Source: a bacterium (GTDB lineage: Bacteria > Vulcanimicrobiota > Vulcanimicrobiia > Vulcanimicrobiales > Vulcanimicrobiaceae). From it: 64,000 nt of DNA. Position numbers and translations under genes: made by a program. Below are positions 7,601-16,062 of the stretch, piece by piece. The notes beneath the pieces are model-generated. The model saw nothing but the letters and a program-made list of their open reading frames with translations, did no database searches and was not told the origin of the DNA. How positions within the stretch are numbered: position 1 is the first letter of the stretch; each line of letters begins with the position of its first letter. The stretch is from NCBI GenBank assembly GCA_021778415.1, contig JAJYCL010000015.1, positions 1 through 64,000 of the forward strand, in the 5' to 3' direction.

Positions 7601-10152
7601 AGATCTGGCGCTAACTCGTCAATGACCCTGTCCAAATCGCCATCGTATTCCCTTCGAAACTGGGCTACGTGGCGCTCGAGTGCCTCGCGCGCTTCGCCGT
7701 CATACATTAATAGATTGGTGTCAGCGAGTACCCCGAGAAAAGCTATGTATAGCTCCTTGCCAAGTCGAGCCTCACCGCGCTCATCCTCGACACGCTTTGC
7801 GGCAACTGAGATCGCCTGACGAAATACATCCAGTTCCACAGCGCGGGGCAAATCACGCGCAAGCCGCGCTGCCTTTTGTCGCCCGTCCGAAAACAGTAGT
7901 ACCTTCTTCCCGCCGTTCGGAAACTGAAGCGACGTTGGTTTTGACTCCGGCTGACTCCGCAGTTGCGTCGCAACGAGTGCCGCAAAAGGATCCTCGCCTT
8001 TGGTGACGTGGTCCATAATCCTTTGAGACTCGTCTCGCCAGGACTTAAGGCACACAGGGCAACTTTGGAAAGTAAAATCGGCCCCTTCTTCCGCGGCACT
8101 ACGATCAGGCAAATACACGCGTCTGAAACCAGCGTCACCCGGGTCGGCATCACGAATTTGCCCGGTCGCGACGTCAACCCACGCCGTGCGAAGCAAACCT
8201 ATCTGATCTTGATGCGGTTGGCCCTCTATTAGCAACTGAATTTCGGAAAGCGTCGCTGCCGCGCCGAGCATCGTGCGTTCGTAGCGCTCGCTCCAGAGAA
8301 AATCACCCTCGGTTCCCCTAATGAATGCTCTCAGGAACGCCGAGCCGCAGTCCCTATGCGTCAATAACTCGAAAACGCGCGCCTGCTTTTTGCAATCGCA
8401 AGTGACGCGGGGGTCTGTATGTAGCCTGCCAATTATGGCACCAGCCGCCGCGCTTCGTCTTTCAGAGCAGTTCGGGTCAACACACGCGTAGAGCCCCGGC
8501 AGGCCTCTAAATAGCATGTGCACTCGAGTTGGCAGTACTACCCGTCCGTCGGCGCGCCGCGCATAAGTACATAGCGCCAACAGCGAACTCAGGGAATCCT
8601 CGGCCTTTGAAAGTTCACTCGTCGGAAACAAGTCCGCGGCCAGGCGCTGCAAGCTCAGGGTAGCGCCCGAGATTTGCGAAATTAATCGTCGCGCAACGGG
8701 CAGATTGAAGAGCAACTCGCCGACGGCGACTCGCAGTTGCTCATCCGTCTCGACCGCAATATCGTCCCTCCCAAGCTTCCGAGATAGCGCATTGACCTCG
8801 GCGAGGGCTTTACCAACATCGTGCGTCCGGGCGTCGAGCCGTGCCACGCTAAACTCTTCCAGAATCTTCGCGATTTTTTCACTGGCAGGTTCTCCGACGG
8901 GTATCGGTTCCAGCGTCCCTTCAACGTGAGCAAACTGGTTGGCGACCTTGCGGACACCAGTCAATTCCCTAGCAAACCTCTTTGCGTCCTCAACAGCCGT
9001 CTCGCCTGATCCAAAGCTAGCGCTGGTAAGAATAAATCGAACTCGTTCCCTACTAATCCCCAAGCGTGAGATTAAGCGCCTTAGTAACAGGGCGACCTCT
9101 GCGCCGGCAACGCCAGAGTAAAGATGCGCCTCGTCTAAAACGATGGTGAGTACGTTACGATTGTCCGCCCTTAACCACTCTCTCGTCTGCTGAAAAATAT
9201 TTCGCTCAATCGGGCGAAGCAGCATATATTCAAGCATGGAATAGTTCGTGATCATGAGGTCGGGGCATGCTTGCTGTACCTCATGACGAGTCATCAGCTC
9301 GCGATCTGAGGCGCACGTCTTGAGCCGCTCAGCCCAGTTCCACCTTGTTCGATTCTTGTTAGTGCGCGTGACAAATTGCGTCGCTTTACTAGCTGCGTAG
9401 AAAGCCGTCAGGTCCTTCGCGGGCCATTTCCCTGACTGGCGCAGCTTCTGCACGATGTCGGGGTGGGCATCGAGTGGGATGTAATATTCTTCAAACAGTG
9501 GTCGGATCAAGGAATGATCCTTTTTGGCCTCCTTCTTTCCGGGATAGGGTGTACGTCCCGTATACGAAGCGAAGCGTATTGGCCGATCACGGTGGCGCGA
9601 GATGCGCTCAGAAGCCGCCTCCGTTCCGAACAGGCGCCGCACACGAGCCAACTGATCGTTCACCAGAGCGTTCATGGGGTAAAGGAGGAGCGCTCGCATC
9701 CCAGGCATTTTCGCGCTTTCCTTGCGTTCGGCGGCCTCTTGAGCGAGCATACCAAGGATTGAAAACAAGAACGTTTCCGTTTTACCTGAACCAGTACCGG
9801 TGGCCACGATTACGTCTTGCTCTTCCTGCAAAAACGCGCTGAGCGCCTGTTCTTGATGCACATACAAGCGCGGAAAGACTCCTACGTTCATTTGTATCAG
9901 ATCGACAAGCAAGTTGCGCGCAGGACTTGGAATATCAATATCTGACATCGCAGAGCCAAGTTGGTAGCTGGGCGTTGCTTCTAGGAACGGATCATTAGAG
10001 ATTGAACCATGCTCGCGTAAGAGGGCATTCCGCTCGTCGATTAGAGCCTCGTTCCGGACATGGTATTGCGCTTCGATGTAGGCGCGAAGTCGATCAGCCA
10101 AAGTATTGGAAATATTGTGAACGCCTTCGGGCGCACGAAGTTTTTTAACCAC
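4666..10152 (-). CDS. druE: Druantia anti-phage protein DruE, giant DEAD/DEAH helicase with DUF1998
   Basis: 1828 residues, the expected size for DruE. The N-terminal helicase core shows Walker A 'ATGTGSGKTETF' (117-128), 'LLYPMNALVNDQLARV', 'ITNYSMLEYMLLRP' and the DEAH box 'LDEAHLYSGVAG'. The second RecA-like lobe has 'QRAGRAGRRG' (motif VI). The C-terminal region contains the DUF1998 cysteine cluster 'CPSKCQSSCQDCLRHYHN', a likely metal site as in MrfA-type helicases. DruE is the component common to all Druantia types. It starts at GTG 10152, overlapping the end of druD by 8 bp. No frameshift is seen across 5.5 kb, which argues for a maintained, functional system. The biochemical role in phage defence is known only in outline. 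Confidence 0.9.
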   Translation of the reverse strand: MVKKLRAPEGVHNISNTLADRLRAYIEAQYHVRNEALIDERNALLREHGSISNDPFLEATPSYQLGSAMSDIDIPSPARNLLVDLIQMNVGVFPRLYVHQEQALSAFLQEEQDVIVATGTGSGKTETFLFSILGMLAQEAAERKESAKMPGMRALLLYPMNALVNDQLARVRRLFGTEAASERISRHRDRPIRFASYTGRTPYPGKKEAKKDHSLIRPLFEEYYIPLDAHPDIVQKLRQSGKWPAKDLTAFYAASKATQFVTRTNKNRTRWNWAERLKTCASDRELMTRHEVQQACPDLMITNYSMLEYMLLRPIERNIFQQTREWLRADNRNVLTIVLDEAHLYSGVAGAEVALLLRRLISRLGISRERVRFILTSASFGSGETAVEDAKRFARELTGVRKVANQFAHVEGTLEPIPVGEPASEKIAKILEEFSVARLDARTHDVGKALAEVNALSRKLGRDDIAVETDEQLRVAVGELLFNLPVARRLISQISGATLSLQRLAADLFPTSELSKAEDSLSSLLALCTYARRADGRVVLPTRVHMLFRGLPGLYACVDPNCSERRSAAAGAIIGRLHTDPRVTCDCKKQARVFELLTHRDCGSAFLRAFIRGTEGDFLWSERYERTMLGAAATLSEIQLLIEGQPHQDQIGLLRTAWVDVATGQIRDADPGDAGFRRVYLPDRSAAEEGADFTFQSCPVCLKSWRDESQRIMDHVTKGEDPFAALVATQLRSQPESKPTSLQFPNGGKKVLLFSDGRQKAARLARDLPRAVELDVFRQAISVAAKRVEDERGEARLGKELYIAFLGVLADTNLLMYDGEAREALERHVAQFRREYDGDLDRVIDELAPDLTAPSRYQSYLLRQLCSRFYSITDTAIGSVAPVRREANRLNAAITAICKSISAVDVEALASAWIQRCLDNFSFDSQIEDHARWQAGGYPGKFGWGTASTLGKDQSRKIAELMEIESEDLDQIIRAVADGLGESGPREGTLFLTPRRLSLRVDLERSWYQCQACTRLSFVSLRGHCIYCVSPRVELLSPLESRYLIARKSYWRDPVREALNDVGAIESVSVEEHTAQLSHRDRASVQATTEIYELRFQDLMVAKTDRPIDVLSCTTTMEVGIDIGSLLAVGLRNVPPQRSNYQQRAGRAGRRGSSVSTVLTYAQNGPHDSYYFNNPEKIVAGAPPTPVIKTDNEKIARRHVHSFLLQTFFDRAIEAGDIKPDTDTSRLEMALGSTVEFFLGSGATSLEAFSRWIQENIVSGALCGEIASWLPGGLTVASTREDWIKVVSTEFCERLVSLQGRVESRTADASDGSSEKPSSTDEDYDDAADGAEADTLLEFLFSENLLPSYAFPTNLTGFRIEEYVLRDEWQTVKVKENPQQAIDKALSEYAPGRLLVVNKKTYRSGGVIASFSQDATRKAAPLFESAMLLAYCTACSFVQEGGLQNRTECPVCHSRLALHQTIQPEVFVPEAARELKEDDREQDITYATMAQFPVPIGDDVTSWRDISANCSVTYTRDRRLITVNKGKRRRDGSYDGFLVCDHCGFATPDIAHTGSHERPYLLPLKRGRRPSRCQGNLRLVYLGGVFTTDLLLLRLTLRKPLLTDTTNQGTLRVIEDALYSAAEAIKQAACRHPQLDISQSELGAGFRVNPASDTELCVADLYLFDATSGGAGYSEIAGLHIDGILRDAIELLDKCPSKCQSSCQDCLRHYHNQHLKDRLDRHLGRDLLLSTTLGLEIPEASIPAQSQRLRALKRMLDLSGVRYSATSDGKDVPLCVDGTIVTVRSGILAGSDGAPAPKNSNGWTLSVSAYDLIRDLPSVFDLVVRATQ

Positions 10153-11221
10153 GCTCTATGTCCTTTCGGGCAGCATCGGTAATGCTTAGGCCGAGCGATT
10201 CCATGATCGCCGCGGTAACGTCAAATAGCGGTTTCGGTACGCGGAAGCCGACCGATGTTACCGTGGCCGTTGAGAAGATTCGTCCCTCTGGCATTGGGAA
10301 GCGCCCCTTAAAGCGAACGAGTACCATGCCATGTTCCAACTCCACACTTACTTGGCGTTGCTGTCCTGATGCAGCTTGGATTCCGAACAACATGCGGACG
10401 CCGTCATCCCGCCTAAGGGGCGCGCGTTGCTGAATGCTGATACGATTCTCCCGCTCTATAAACGTGGCGAGCCAATACTCTTTCATTCTTGAAGATCCAG
10501 GCTGAAGCGACCGACACAAGTATATTTGAGCTGGAAGTGCTCTTATTGCGTCGGCATTTTTCCATCGATACCCTTGCCGCGATCTCACTAGCACATCAAA
10601 CTCACTAATGAGTTGTGGGCCTACACTTGCGTTCGCAATTTCGGCAGCCATGGTCGCTGCTGTCCATTTCCTAAGCGGTTGCGGGTCCAGCTTGAGCCAA
10701 GAATCCGCCCTCTGCCAAAGTCGCGAATTGTCGCGCAGCGACTTCGAAAGACTGTCGTATCTGCAATAACGCAGGATGCCGCACTGACGTACTTCGACGC
10801 CAAGCAGTTCCTGTAAGGTGTTGGTTGACTGACAACCTAGCACAATCGCATATTGGCTGTCTTTACCTGGTCGGACGAGACGCGAAGCAGTAGCCTGCCA
10901 GCGTTTGCTTTCAGTTCTGGAGGCCTCGCCGAGATGAACCAGTCTCGTAAGAACCGCGTCAATCCACTGCCCGGTTCCGACCCCTAATGCTCTCGACACG
11001 TCGTTGTTCAAGTGCTCCTGATCGAAGAGACCCGCAATTCGATCTCCTAACGTACTTTTGAGCGCGACAGTAGGGACGCCGTCGCGGGAGCTGGCGATTA
11101 CCGAGCGAACGGCGGCACTCGCCACCGCTATTGTTTGCTCAATAGAGGATCCCTCGAGGTTCCATGCGCCACACAACTTTTTTAACGCATAACTTGGAGT
11201 AACAAATGACGCAGCTTGCAT
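10145..11221 (-). CDS. druD: Druantia type I protein DruD
   Basis: 358 residues with no motif I can name. The assignment comes from order and size: it lies between druC and druE in a druABCDE array, and DruD is the roughly 350-residue member of type I systems. The protein appears soluble, with mixed alpha/beta character and no signal peptide or membrane segment. The start is ATG 11221, 5 bp after druC, and its end overlaps the druE start by 8 bp, so the three genes are almost certainly co-translated. Its molecular function is unknown. Confidence 0.75.
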   Translation of the reverse strand: MQAASFVTPSYALKKLCGAWNLEGSSIEQTIAVASAAVRSVIASSRDGVPTVALKSTLGDRIAGLFDQEHLNNDVSRALGVGTGQWIDAVLTRLVHLGEASRTESKRWQATASRLVRPGKDSQYAIVLGCQSTNTLQELLGVEVRQCGILRYCRYDSLSKSLRDNSRLWQRADSWLKLDPQPLRKWTAATMAAEIANASVGPQLISEFDVLVRSRQGYRWKNADAIRALPAQIYLCRSLQPGSSRMKEYWLATFIERENRISIQQRAPLRRDDGVRMLFGIQAASGQQRQVSVELEHGMVLVRFKGRFPMPEGRIFSTATVTSVGFRVPKPLFDVTAAIMESLGLSITDAARKDIERG

Positions 11222-11226
11222 AATAC

Positions 11227-13071
11227 CTACTTAAGCGCGCTGGCAATACGAGGCTTGCTCAAGAACTGCGAAAACCTGCTGCCCTGGGACAGCGCTTCGC
11301 TAATTGCCGTCTTTTGAATTCCCCTCGCAAGTAGGTGCGGTATCACCCAGGACGTCAGCAGGGACGCATCGTCCGCTTTATCCGCCGCAGCGCTGTCCTT
11401 CGGTACAATCGAAATTGCCGCAAATGCATTCTTAACGATACGCTTCCATAACTCGCTACCCGCGTTCGTGACGAGCGGAACGTCGGCGATTAGGTCCTCC
11501 CAGAAATCCCGAGCCGCACCATCGGCAAACTGGAAGGTCGGCGGCTTCATCCGAACGCGCCTTAACGCCCTTCGAATCGGTGATTCGTTCCACGACAGCG
11601 CGTCCGAATCAATAATTGGCCCGAGTTCAGAGAACGCAAGTTCCGAGGGCAGGCCACTCGGCGGTGGCGCCAGCGTTAGGAAGCAGATAGGTACGGCTGT
11701 CAGCAGGTGGCGGGAGAACTGATTCTCCATGATCCGACTCTTGGAAGCCGCAGCATAAAGCTCGATGGATCCCACGTTGGCATTATTGAGGATAAGGCAA
11801 GTACGTGGCGGCCCGTTCGCAAGCTCGCGCCCGTCCGAGAAGCCTATCGGAATATCAGCAACGGCGTAGTCGCTCGCGGCGAGGCTTGTAGCGCAGACCT
11901 GCGCAACCCACAGCGCGGCACTTCCTGAGAACGTTACTCCCTGTCCCGACAACACGGCTGCAAGAACCTCGCGCGCAACTTCTTGCGCACAGCTTTGCGT
12001 GACGCCCGAATAAGCCAGGTTTTGCCGAAGCGCGTCAGCGATCTCCTCAAGATTATCGATTTGCTGTTCTTCTTTGTCCGACTCGAATAGTTTTGCGCCT
12101 TCTCTAAAGGAGAGCGCTTCTGATTGGCGCTCCGCCCTAGCGGAAATCTGACGTATCTCCAGCGGGGGAGAAACGACTGGAGTCACATTGATGCTGCTTA
12201 GGCGATCAACTAAGTCCTGCATTTGCTTTGCTCTCTCCGAGCTGTCTCTGCGCAGGTCTTCAATGGCCGCACTGGTCGAAACTATCACATCGCGCTCACC
12301 GTCGGCTTTCTTGGCGGAGGCCCTTGCCTCGTCAAGGCTCTTGTGAATTGCTGGAAGCTTTCCGGCAATATCTGTAATTTCACTTCTCAGCGTCGTGATT
12401 TCTCCAGCCGCTTCGGTGGCTTTGACAAACGCTGCAGAATTCGCGCTGACCTCAACGGTTAGCTCTGCATTCGCTTTTGTTATGCTGTTGATGCTCGCCG
12501 TGAGCGCCGTCAGTCGCTCATCCAGCTTGTCTAGTAACACATCAATTGCGTCGAGCCGCTTCGCCGTCTGCCGCGCGCTTTCCAACTCAACCTTTGGCGA
12601 CGCCGCCTCAGAAGCCTCATCGATTAATGAGTCGCGCACTGGTGCAAACAGCGAGAACGTTTCGATATCTTCACGCGACGCCTTTTTATCGGTGGCAAGC
12701 TCAAGGAGTCGCATCCCAATCTCAGCACCAATATCGGCTTCTGGTTGCCCATTAGGCCTCACGGCCTTGGCGGCCAGCTTCGTTAGTTCTACGTCTTCAA
12801 AGGTCGCGGCGGTCCAAGCAGACCAAAGTTGCGCCAAGGAAAGCCAGTCTTTATCTGACGATGCCTGATCCGCACCGTCGCCCGAGATTCTGTGTGCAAG
12901 CACGCTTCTTTTGCGCTTGTATTCCGATTCAGAGCCCCGGCGAAATCCGGCTGGTCGGATGTGGGGAATGAAGCCATTCCCGTGCGCGAACTTTATCCGA
13001 TCAAGGAAGCCCGCAATTGTAGCGTGATCAAGATCGCCGATGCGCTTCTTGATGTCTTCAGAATAGCTCAA
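11227..13071 (-). CDS. druC: Druantia type I protein DruC, coiled-coil protein
   Basis: 614 residues. A long heptad-like coiled coil spans about 165-300, with many Leu, Ala, Glu and Ser residues ('LDKLDERLTALTASINSI', 'ITTLRSEITDIAGKL'). It is flanked by an N-terminal alpha-helical region and a C-terminal globular part of about 300 residues without a recognised motif. Position and length match DruC of type I systems. The TTG start at 13071 overlaps the druB stop (TTGA), a typical coupled junction. A structural or oligomerising role is plausible from the coiled coil but not shown. No membrane segments are seen. Confidence 0.77.
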   Translation of the reverse strand: MSYSEDIKKRIGDLDHATIAGFLDRIKFAHGNGFIPHIRPAGFRRGSESEYKRKRSVLAHRISGDGADQASSDKDWLSLAQLWSAWTAATFEDVELTKLAAKAVRPNGQPEADIGAEIGMRLLELATDKKASREDIETFSLFAPVRDSLIDEASEAASPKVELESARQTAKRLDAIDVLLDKLDERLTALTASINSITKANAELTVEVSANSAAFVKATEAAGEITTLRSEITDIAGKLPAIHKSLDEARASAKKADGERDVIVSTSAAIEDLRRDSSERAKQMQDLVDRLSSINVTPVVSPPLEIRQISARAERQSEALSFREGAKLFESDKEEQQIDNLEEIADALRQNLAYSGVTQSCAQEVAREVLAAVLSGQGVTFSGSAALWVAQVCATSLAASDYAVADIPIGFSDGRELANGPPRTCLILNNANVGSIELYAAASKSRIMENQFSRHLLTAVPICFLTLAPPPSGLPSELAFSELGPIIDSDALSWNESPIRRALRRVRMKPPTFQFADGAARDFWEDLIADVPLVTNAGSELWKRIVKNAFAAISIVPKDSAAADKADDASLLTSWVIPHLLARGIQKTAISEALSQGSRFSQFLSKPRIASALK

Positions 13072-14669
13072 CCGTTACTACCTACTGGATTAGCGGCATT
13101 GTTCCAACATTGGAGCAAATATCGGTAATGCGCCAGATGCTGTCTTTTTAAGGCAACAACCTGAAGCGCATCAATTAAAACGGCATCGTCGTGCGATGTG
13201 GACAACGCACGAAGGCCGTCGTGGTAGTGCGAAAGCAGCCATTTTAGCGTTCCTCGCGCCCACTCGGGTAGCACGCGAGCCGAGCCTTCGGCCGCGCTTG
13301 CGTTTGCCTTGAACCGATGATATCCCAATGGGCCAAGATCAACAAGGAGGTCCGTGGTCGCGTCCTCAAGACGAGTGCGTAGATCAACATGGTCTATCGG
13401 GTCGCTCCAGGGCCGAGCATAGCTCGCTCGTCTCATTATCCTCGGCGGCGGGCATCCGGTTACCGAGATCTCGACCGCTTTTGTACGCCCCCGCCGAACG
13501 CGAAGCATCAGCCCACGAGCAGCCTCCGAGTAGAATGGCGCACTTATAGTTGATCGCGAATCCGTCACAGAGATTTCTGCACGCGCATCGCCCTTGTTGA
13601 GCTCCAGCTCACCGATCGTAAACAACATACCTGGTTCGTCGCCGCACCGCATATACAGGAGTGTATCCTTCCGATTGATTGGCATTGACACTACGGTGCA
13701 CTTTTCGGCTGGCATGGCCAGGACCGCGGGACCGGAGTTTGTTTCAATCCAAATTTCGTTCGAGATGTCAGAGGCAAGCGTCTCGCGCTGAACCAAGACA
13801 AGCGCCTCATCACCTCTGCTTAACTGGCGCGGCAGACCGTTGTCAATTTTCTGTACATCCGGGTATATCAGCGTCACTTTCGCACGGCGTTCGTGGAGCG
13901 AAAGCCCCGTATTATCCAGGCACCATTTGGCAGCGGCGTCGTTTGGATTTTCCGGCAGAGTTACCAAATAGCACTCATGATCGTCGCGCGGTAAGAGCGC
14001 CTCCGGCCGCAGAGCCTTCGGAATCGCCGCCCGGGCGCCCGCGCGCAAGACGAAGTAATACGATGAGCCCCAGAATAGCTTTCCGGCGCGCCGATAATAT
14101 CGATCCCAGTCAGAAACCTGAAATGCCGTTACACCTCCTGCGTTTAGCATGGTCTCCGACGCTCGAATGCGATTCAAATACGAGACGTCGACATCTTTAC
14201 TCGCAGAAACGAAGCCGATAGTGAAATTGCCTGGCGCCACAGCAATGTGCCGCGTTGTCGAGTGCAACGACGAGATTGGGATCACTCGCACGTCGTTCTC
14301 TGCAACACGAACGCTAATCTCGCCGGCATAGCTTCCCGACGGTGGGAGCAGCAAAAACAGACGCCAACTTGCCTTGTCATTGGCGTTGATGCACAGCGTT
14401 AAACTTGCGTAACGGACGGATTCACGTTGAGTTCGCGAAGCCGGCTGGAAGGCCGTTCGACCGGCGCAACCCGTACCCGACCAGGGCGAGTACAACTCGC
14501 AATCCGATTCGCCTTCGCCCGGATAGTGCTTGAAGTGTGCTTCCCGCCAATCTCCTCGATTGAAATAAACGCGCGCATTGCATTTTCCGCACCGATAGGG
14601 ACGATGGCGCTCGACTACATCGTCGGCGCTGATGTGCTTATTGGCGAGTTCATCCCACGCGAACTTCAC
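13068..14669 (-). CDS. druB: Druantia type I protein DruB, N-terminal zinc-ribbon-like motif
   Basis: 533 residues. The N-terminus carries a metal-binding-like arrangement: Cys27-x2-Cys30, His45-x2-His48 and Cys57 ('RCGKCNARVYF', 'AHFKHYPGEGESDC'). It resembles the zinc finger at the start of CoiA-like competence proteins. The remainder is beta-rich and unassigned. Order and length match DruB. The GTG start at 14669 has a good ribosome binding site (GAGGA about 9 bp upstream). It lies 87 bp after druA and overlaps druC by 4 bp. The metal site hints at nucleic-acid binding, but this is inference. Confidence 0.78.
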   Translation of the reverse strand: MKFAWDELANKHISADDVVERHRPYRCGKCNARVYFNRGDWREAHFKHYPGEGESDCELYSPWSGTGCAGRTAFQPASRTQRESVRYASLTLCINANDKASWRLFLLLPPSGSYAGEISVRVAENDVRVIPISSLHSTTRHIAVAPGNFTIGFVSASKDVDVSYLNRIRASETMLNAGGVTAFQVSDWDRYYRRAGKLFWGSSYYFVLRAGARAAIPKALRPEALLPRDDHECYLVTLPENPNDAAAKWCLDNTGLSLHERRAKVTLIYPDVQKIDNGLPRQLSRGDEALVLVQRETLASDISNEIWIETNSGPAVLAMPAEKCTVVSMPINRKDTLLYMRCGDEPGMLFTIGELELNKGDARAEISVTDSRSTISAPFYSEAARGLMLRVRRGRTKAVEISVTGCPPPRIMRRASYARPWSDPIDHVDLRTRLEDATTDLLVDLGPLGYHRFKANASAAEGSARVLPEWARGTLKWLLSHYHDGLRALSTSHDDAVLIDALQVVALKRQHLAHYRYLLQCWNNAANPVGSNG

Positions 14670-14756
14670 GCTTTCTCTTCCTCAACTCGAAAAAAACGAG
14701 CGGCTTTCAGACCCTTTATCGGGTGCTCGCGACGGAACCCTGCCGGGACGTTTGCA

Positions 14757-15938
14757 CTATTTGCCGGTTATTTCGGCAAGAAAATCTTCCCGACGCCACT
14801 CCCGGTAGGTCGGGACCCGCTCGCTCCTTGGGATGACCCATCTATCCAGGGAGAGTCTCGCGATTTCACTGGCGCTTTTGCACTGATCCGGATTCAAGTC
14901 TTTGACCTCGCCACGCAAATATGCGAGTGAGTTTGCGCCGGTCTCGCAGACAAACACCTCTCTTGCGATCCCATGCTGCGTCAATTGCGGCGAGAGCCCG
15001 ATACGCGTGATGGCCTCTCGGACAACTCTCAGGCGCCAGTTTGGGCCGTTACCGTAGGAATGTTTATTTGCGTACTCGTGCCCGACCATTTCGAGGTAAA
15101 GCCGCATATCCAAAAAGAGGCTGTCCGGAATGTGAAAATGCCCATAGCCCTGAGTTTGGCCAACCGAAAGAAAATACTGATCGCCACCGAGACGCAATCT
15201 GTTGTAGACGGACGACCTACCGAGGGCGGAGCTTGTGGTGATCATTGCAAGGGGTGCCTTGCGTCGACGCTTACCGCTTATGATGGAAACGTAGTTCCGG
15301 TACTTCGCCGCGAACGCCTCGGCTACATCGGTAGAGCGCAACAAACAAGCGAGCATTTTTCCGCACAGCAACGCATTGTAAGGTGGGACTGCTCCAAGGA
15401 CATATGCATCCATGACCGACCAGAGGCGCTCACGACGGTCGTCCCCGTTCCAACCAATATAGCGGTCACGCGCGCCCAGATTGAAAACAGGATCGCCGAG
15501 AGCAACGATACCGATCAAACAATCGGTGTTGTCATCCCAGCAAAGAAAACGAAGGCGTCTCCCGTAACCGGCGGAAGTCGGAACACTCCAGTAGAGAGAT
15601 GCAAGCGCAAACAATTGCGAGTGCCACGTGTCGCCGTCCACTAATTCCAATCGCGGCCTAATCTGAGTGGGGCTAACATCGGACCCATTTGCAAAATATC
15701 GTGCGAACTCCGGCCAGAGTTCGATCAAGTTGCGCGACTTTTTTAATTTGGCTCTGCGCTGATCGCTGTGACGATGGCGAATGGCGTCTTTCGTAAGAGC
15801 GCTTTCGTCTTCGCACGCCATACCTAACTTGTTTAGGTGATAACGAAATCGCCGACGCAAAGATGTTTCAAGGCGTTTACGCTTCTCAGCCGGAGAGTAT
15901 CTTCGTTTAGCAGGCATTGGACGTCTTGCGTAGGCCAC
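14757..15938 (-). CDS. druA: Druantia type I signature protein DruA (DUF4338)
   Basis: 393 residues. The DUF4338 core is clear: 'LIGIVALGDPVFNLGARD' (141-158), 'IGWNGDDRRERLW', 'MDAYVLGAVPPYNALLCGK' (176-194), 'TTSSALGRSSVYNRL' (about 238-252), 'GWGHFH'-like 'GYGHFHIPD', and a C-terminal 'LDRWVIPRSERVPTYREW'. This family defines Druantia type I and makes the neighbouring unnamed genes identifiable. The N-terminus is strongly basic (Lys/Arg-rich, residues 9-70). The GTG at 15938 is used here; an ATG at 15917 is an equally possible start. It is the first gene of the defence operon, 124 bp after the integrase on the same strand. Confidence 0.92.
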   Translation of the reverse strand: MAYARRPMPAKRRYSPAEKRKRLETSLRRRFRYHLNKLGMACEDESALTKDAIRHRHSDQRRAKLKKSRNLIELWPEFARYFANGSDVSPTQIRPRLELVDGDTWHSQLFALASLYWSVPTSAGYGRRLRFLCWDDNTDCLIGIVALGDPVFNLGARDRYIGWNGDDRRERLWSVMDAYVLGAVPPYNALLCGKMLACLLRSTDVAEAFAAKYRNYVSIISGKRRRKAPLAMITTSSALGRSSVYNRLRLGGDQYFLSVGQTQGYGHFHIPDSLFLDMRLYLEMVGHEYANKHSYGNGPNWRLRVVREAITRIGLSPQLTQHGIAREVFVCETGANSLAYLRGEVKDLNPDQCKSASEIARLSLDRWVIPRSERVPTYREWRREDFLAEITGK

Positions 15939-15977
15939 AGATCACTTCTATAGATAGTTTTGGTGACGTTTTTCCGA

Positions 15978-16013
15978 AGCCCTTCCTCAAAGGGGGATAT
16001 CTCGGGAAGGGCT
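15978..16013. promoter_or_regulatory. Inverted repeat in the druA leader
   Basis: AGCCCTTCC (15978-15986) pairs with GGAAGGGCT (16005-16013) across an 18-nt loop, in the 124 bp between the integrase stop and druA. On the minus transcript it is followed by an A run, not a T run, so it does not look like an intrinsic terminator. It could be an operator or a leader structure controlling the defence operon. Confidence 0.4.
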
Positions 16014-16062
16014 ACTAAAGACCGGCGGTCTGGCGCGGGTTATTAATCCACACAGATCCGTA

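Noticed and set aside
4666-10152. DISARM or Dpd-type helicase gene
   Set aside because: The DEAD/DEAH plus DUF1998 layout also occurs in DrmA/DrmB-like and DpdJ-like proteins, but there is no methyltransferase, PLD nuclease or transglycosylase neighbour, and the first gene of the operon is clearly DruA.
13068-14669. CoiA competence protein
   Set aside because: Only the N-terminal Cys/His arrangement is similar; the nuclease domain of CoiA is absent and the gene order fits DruB.
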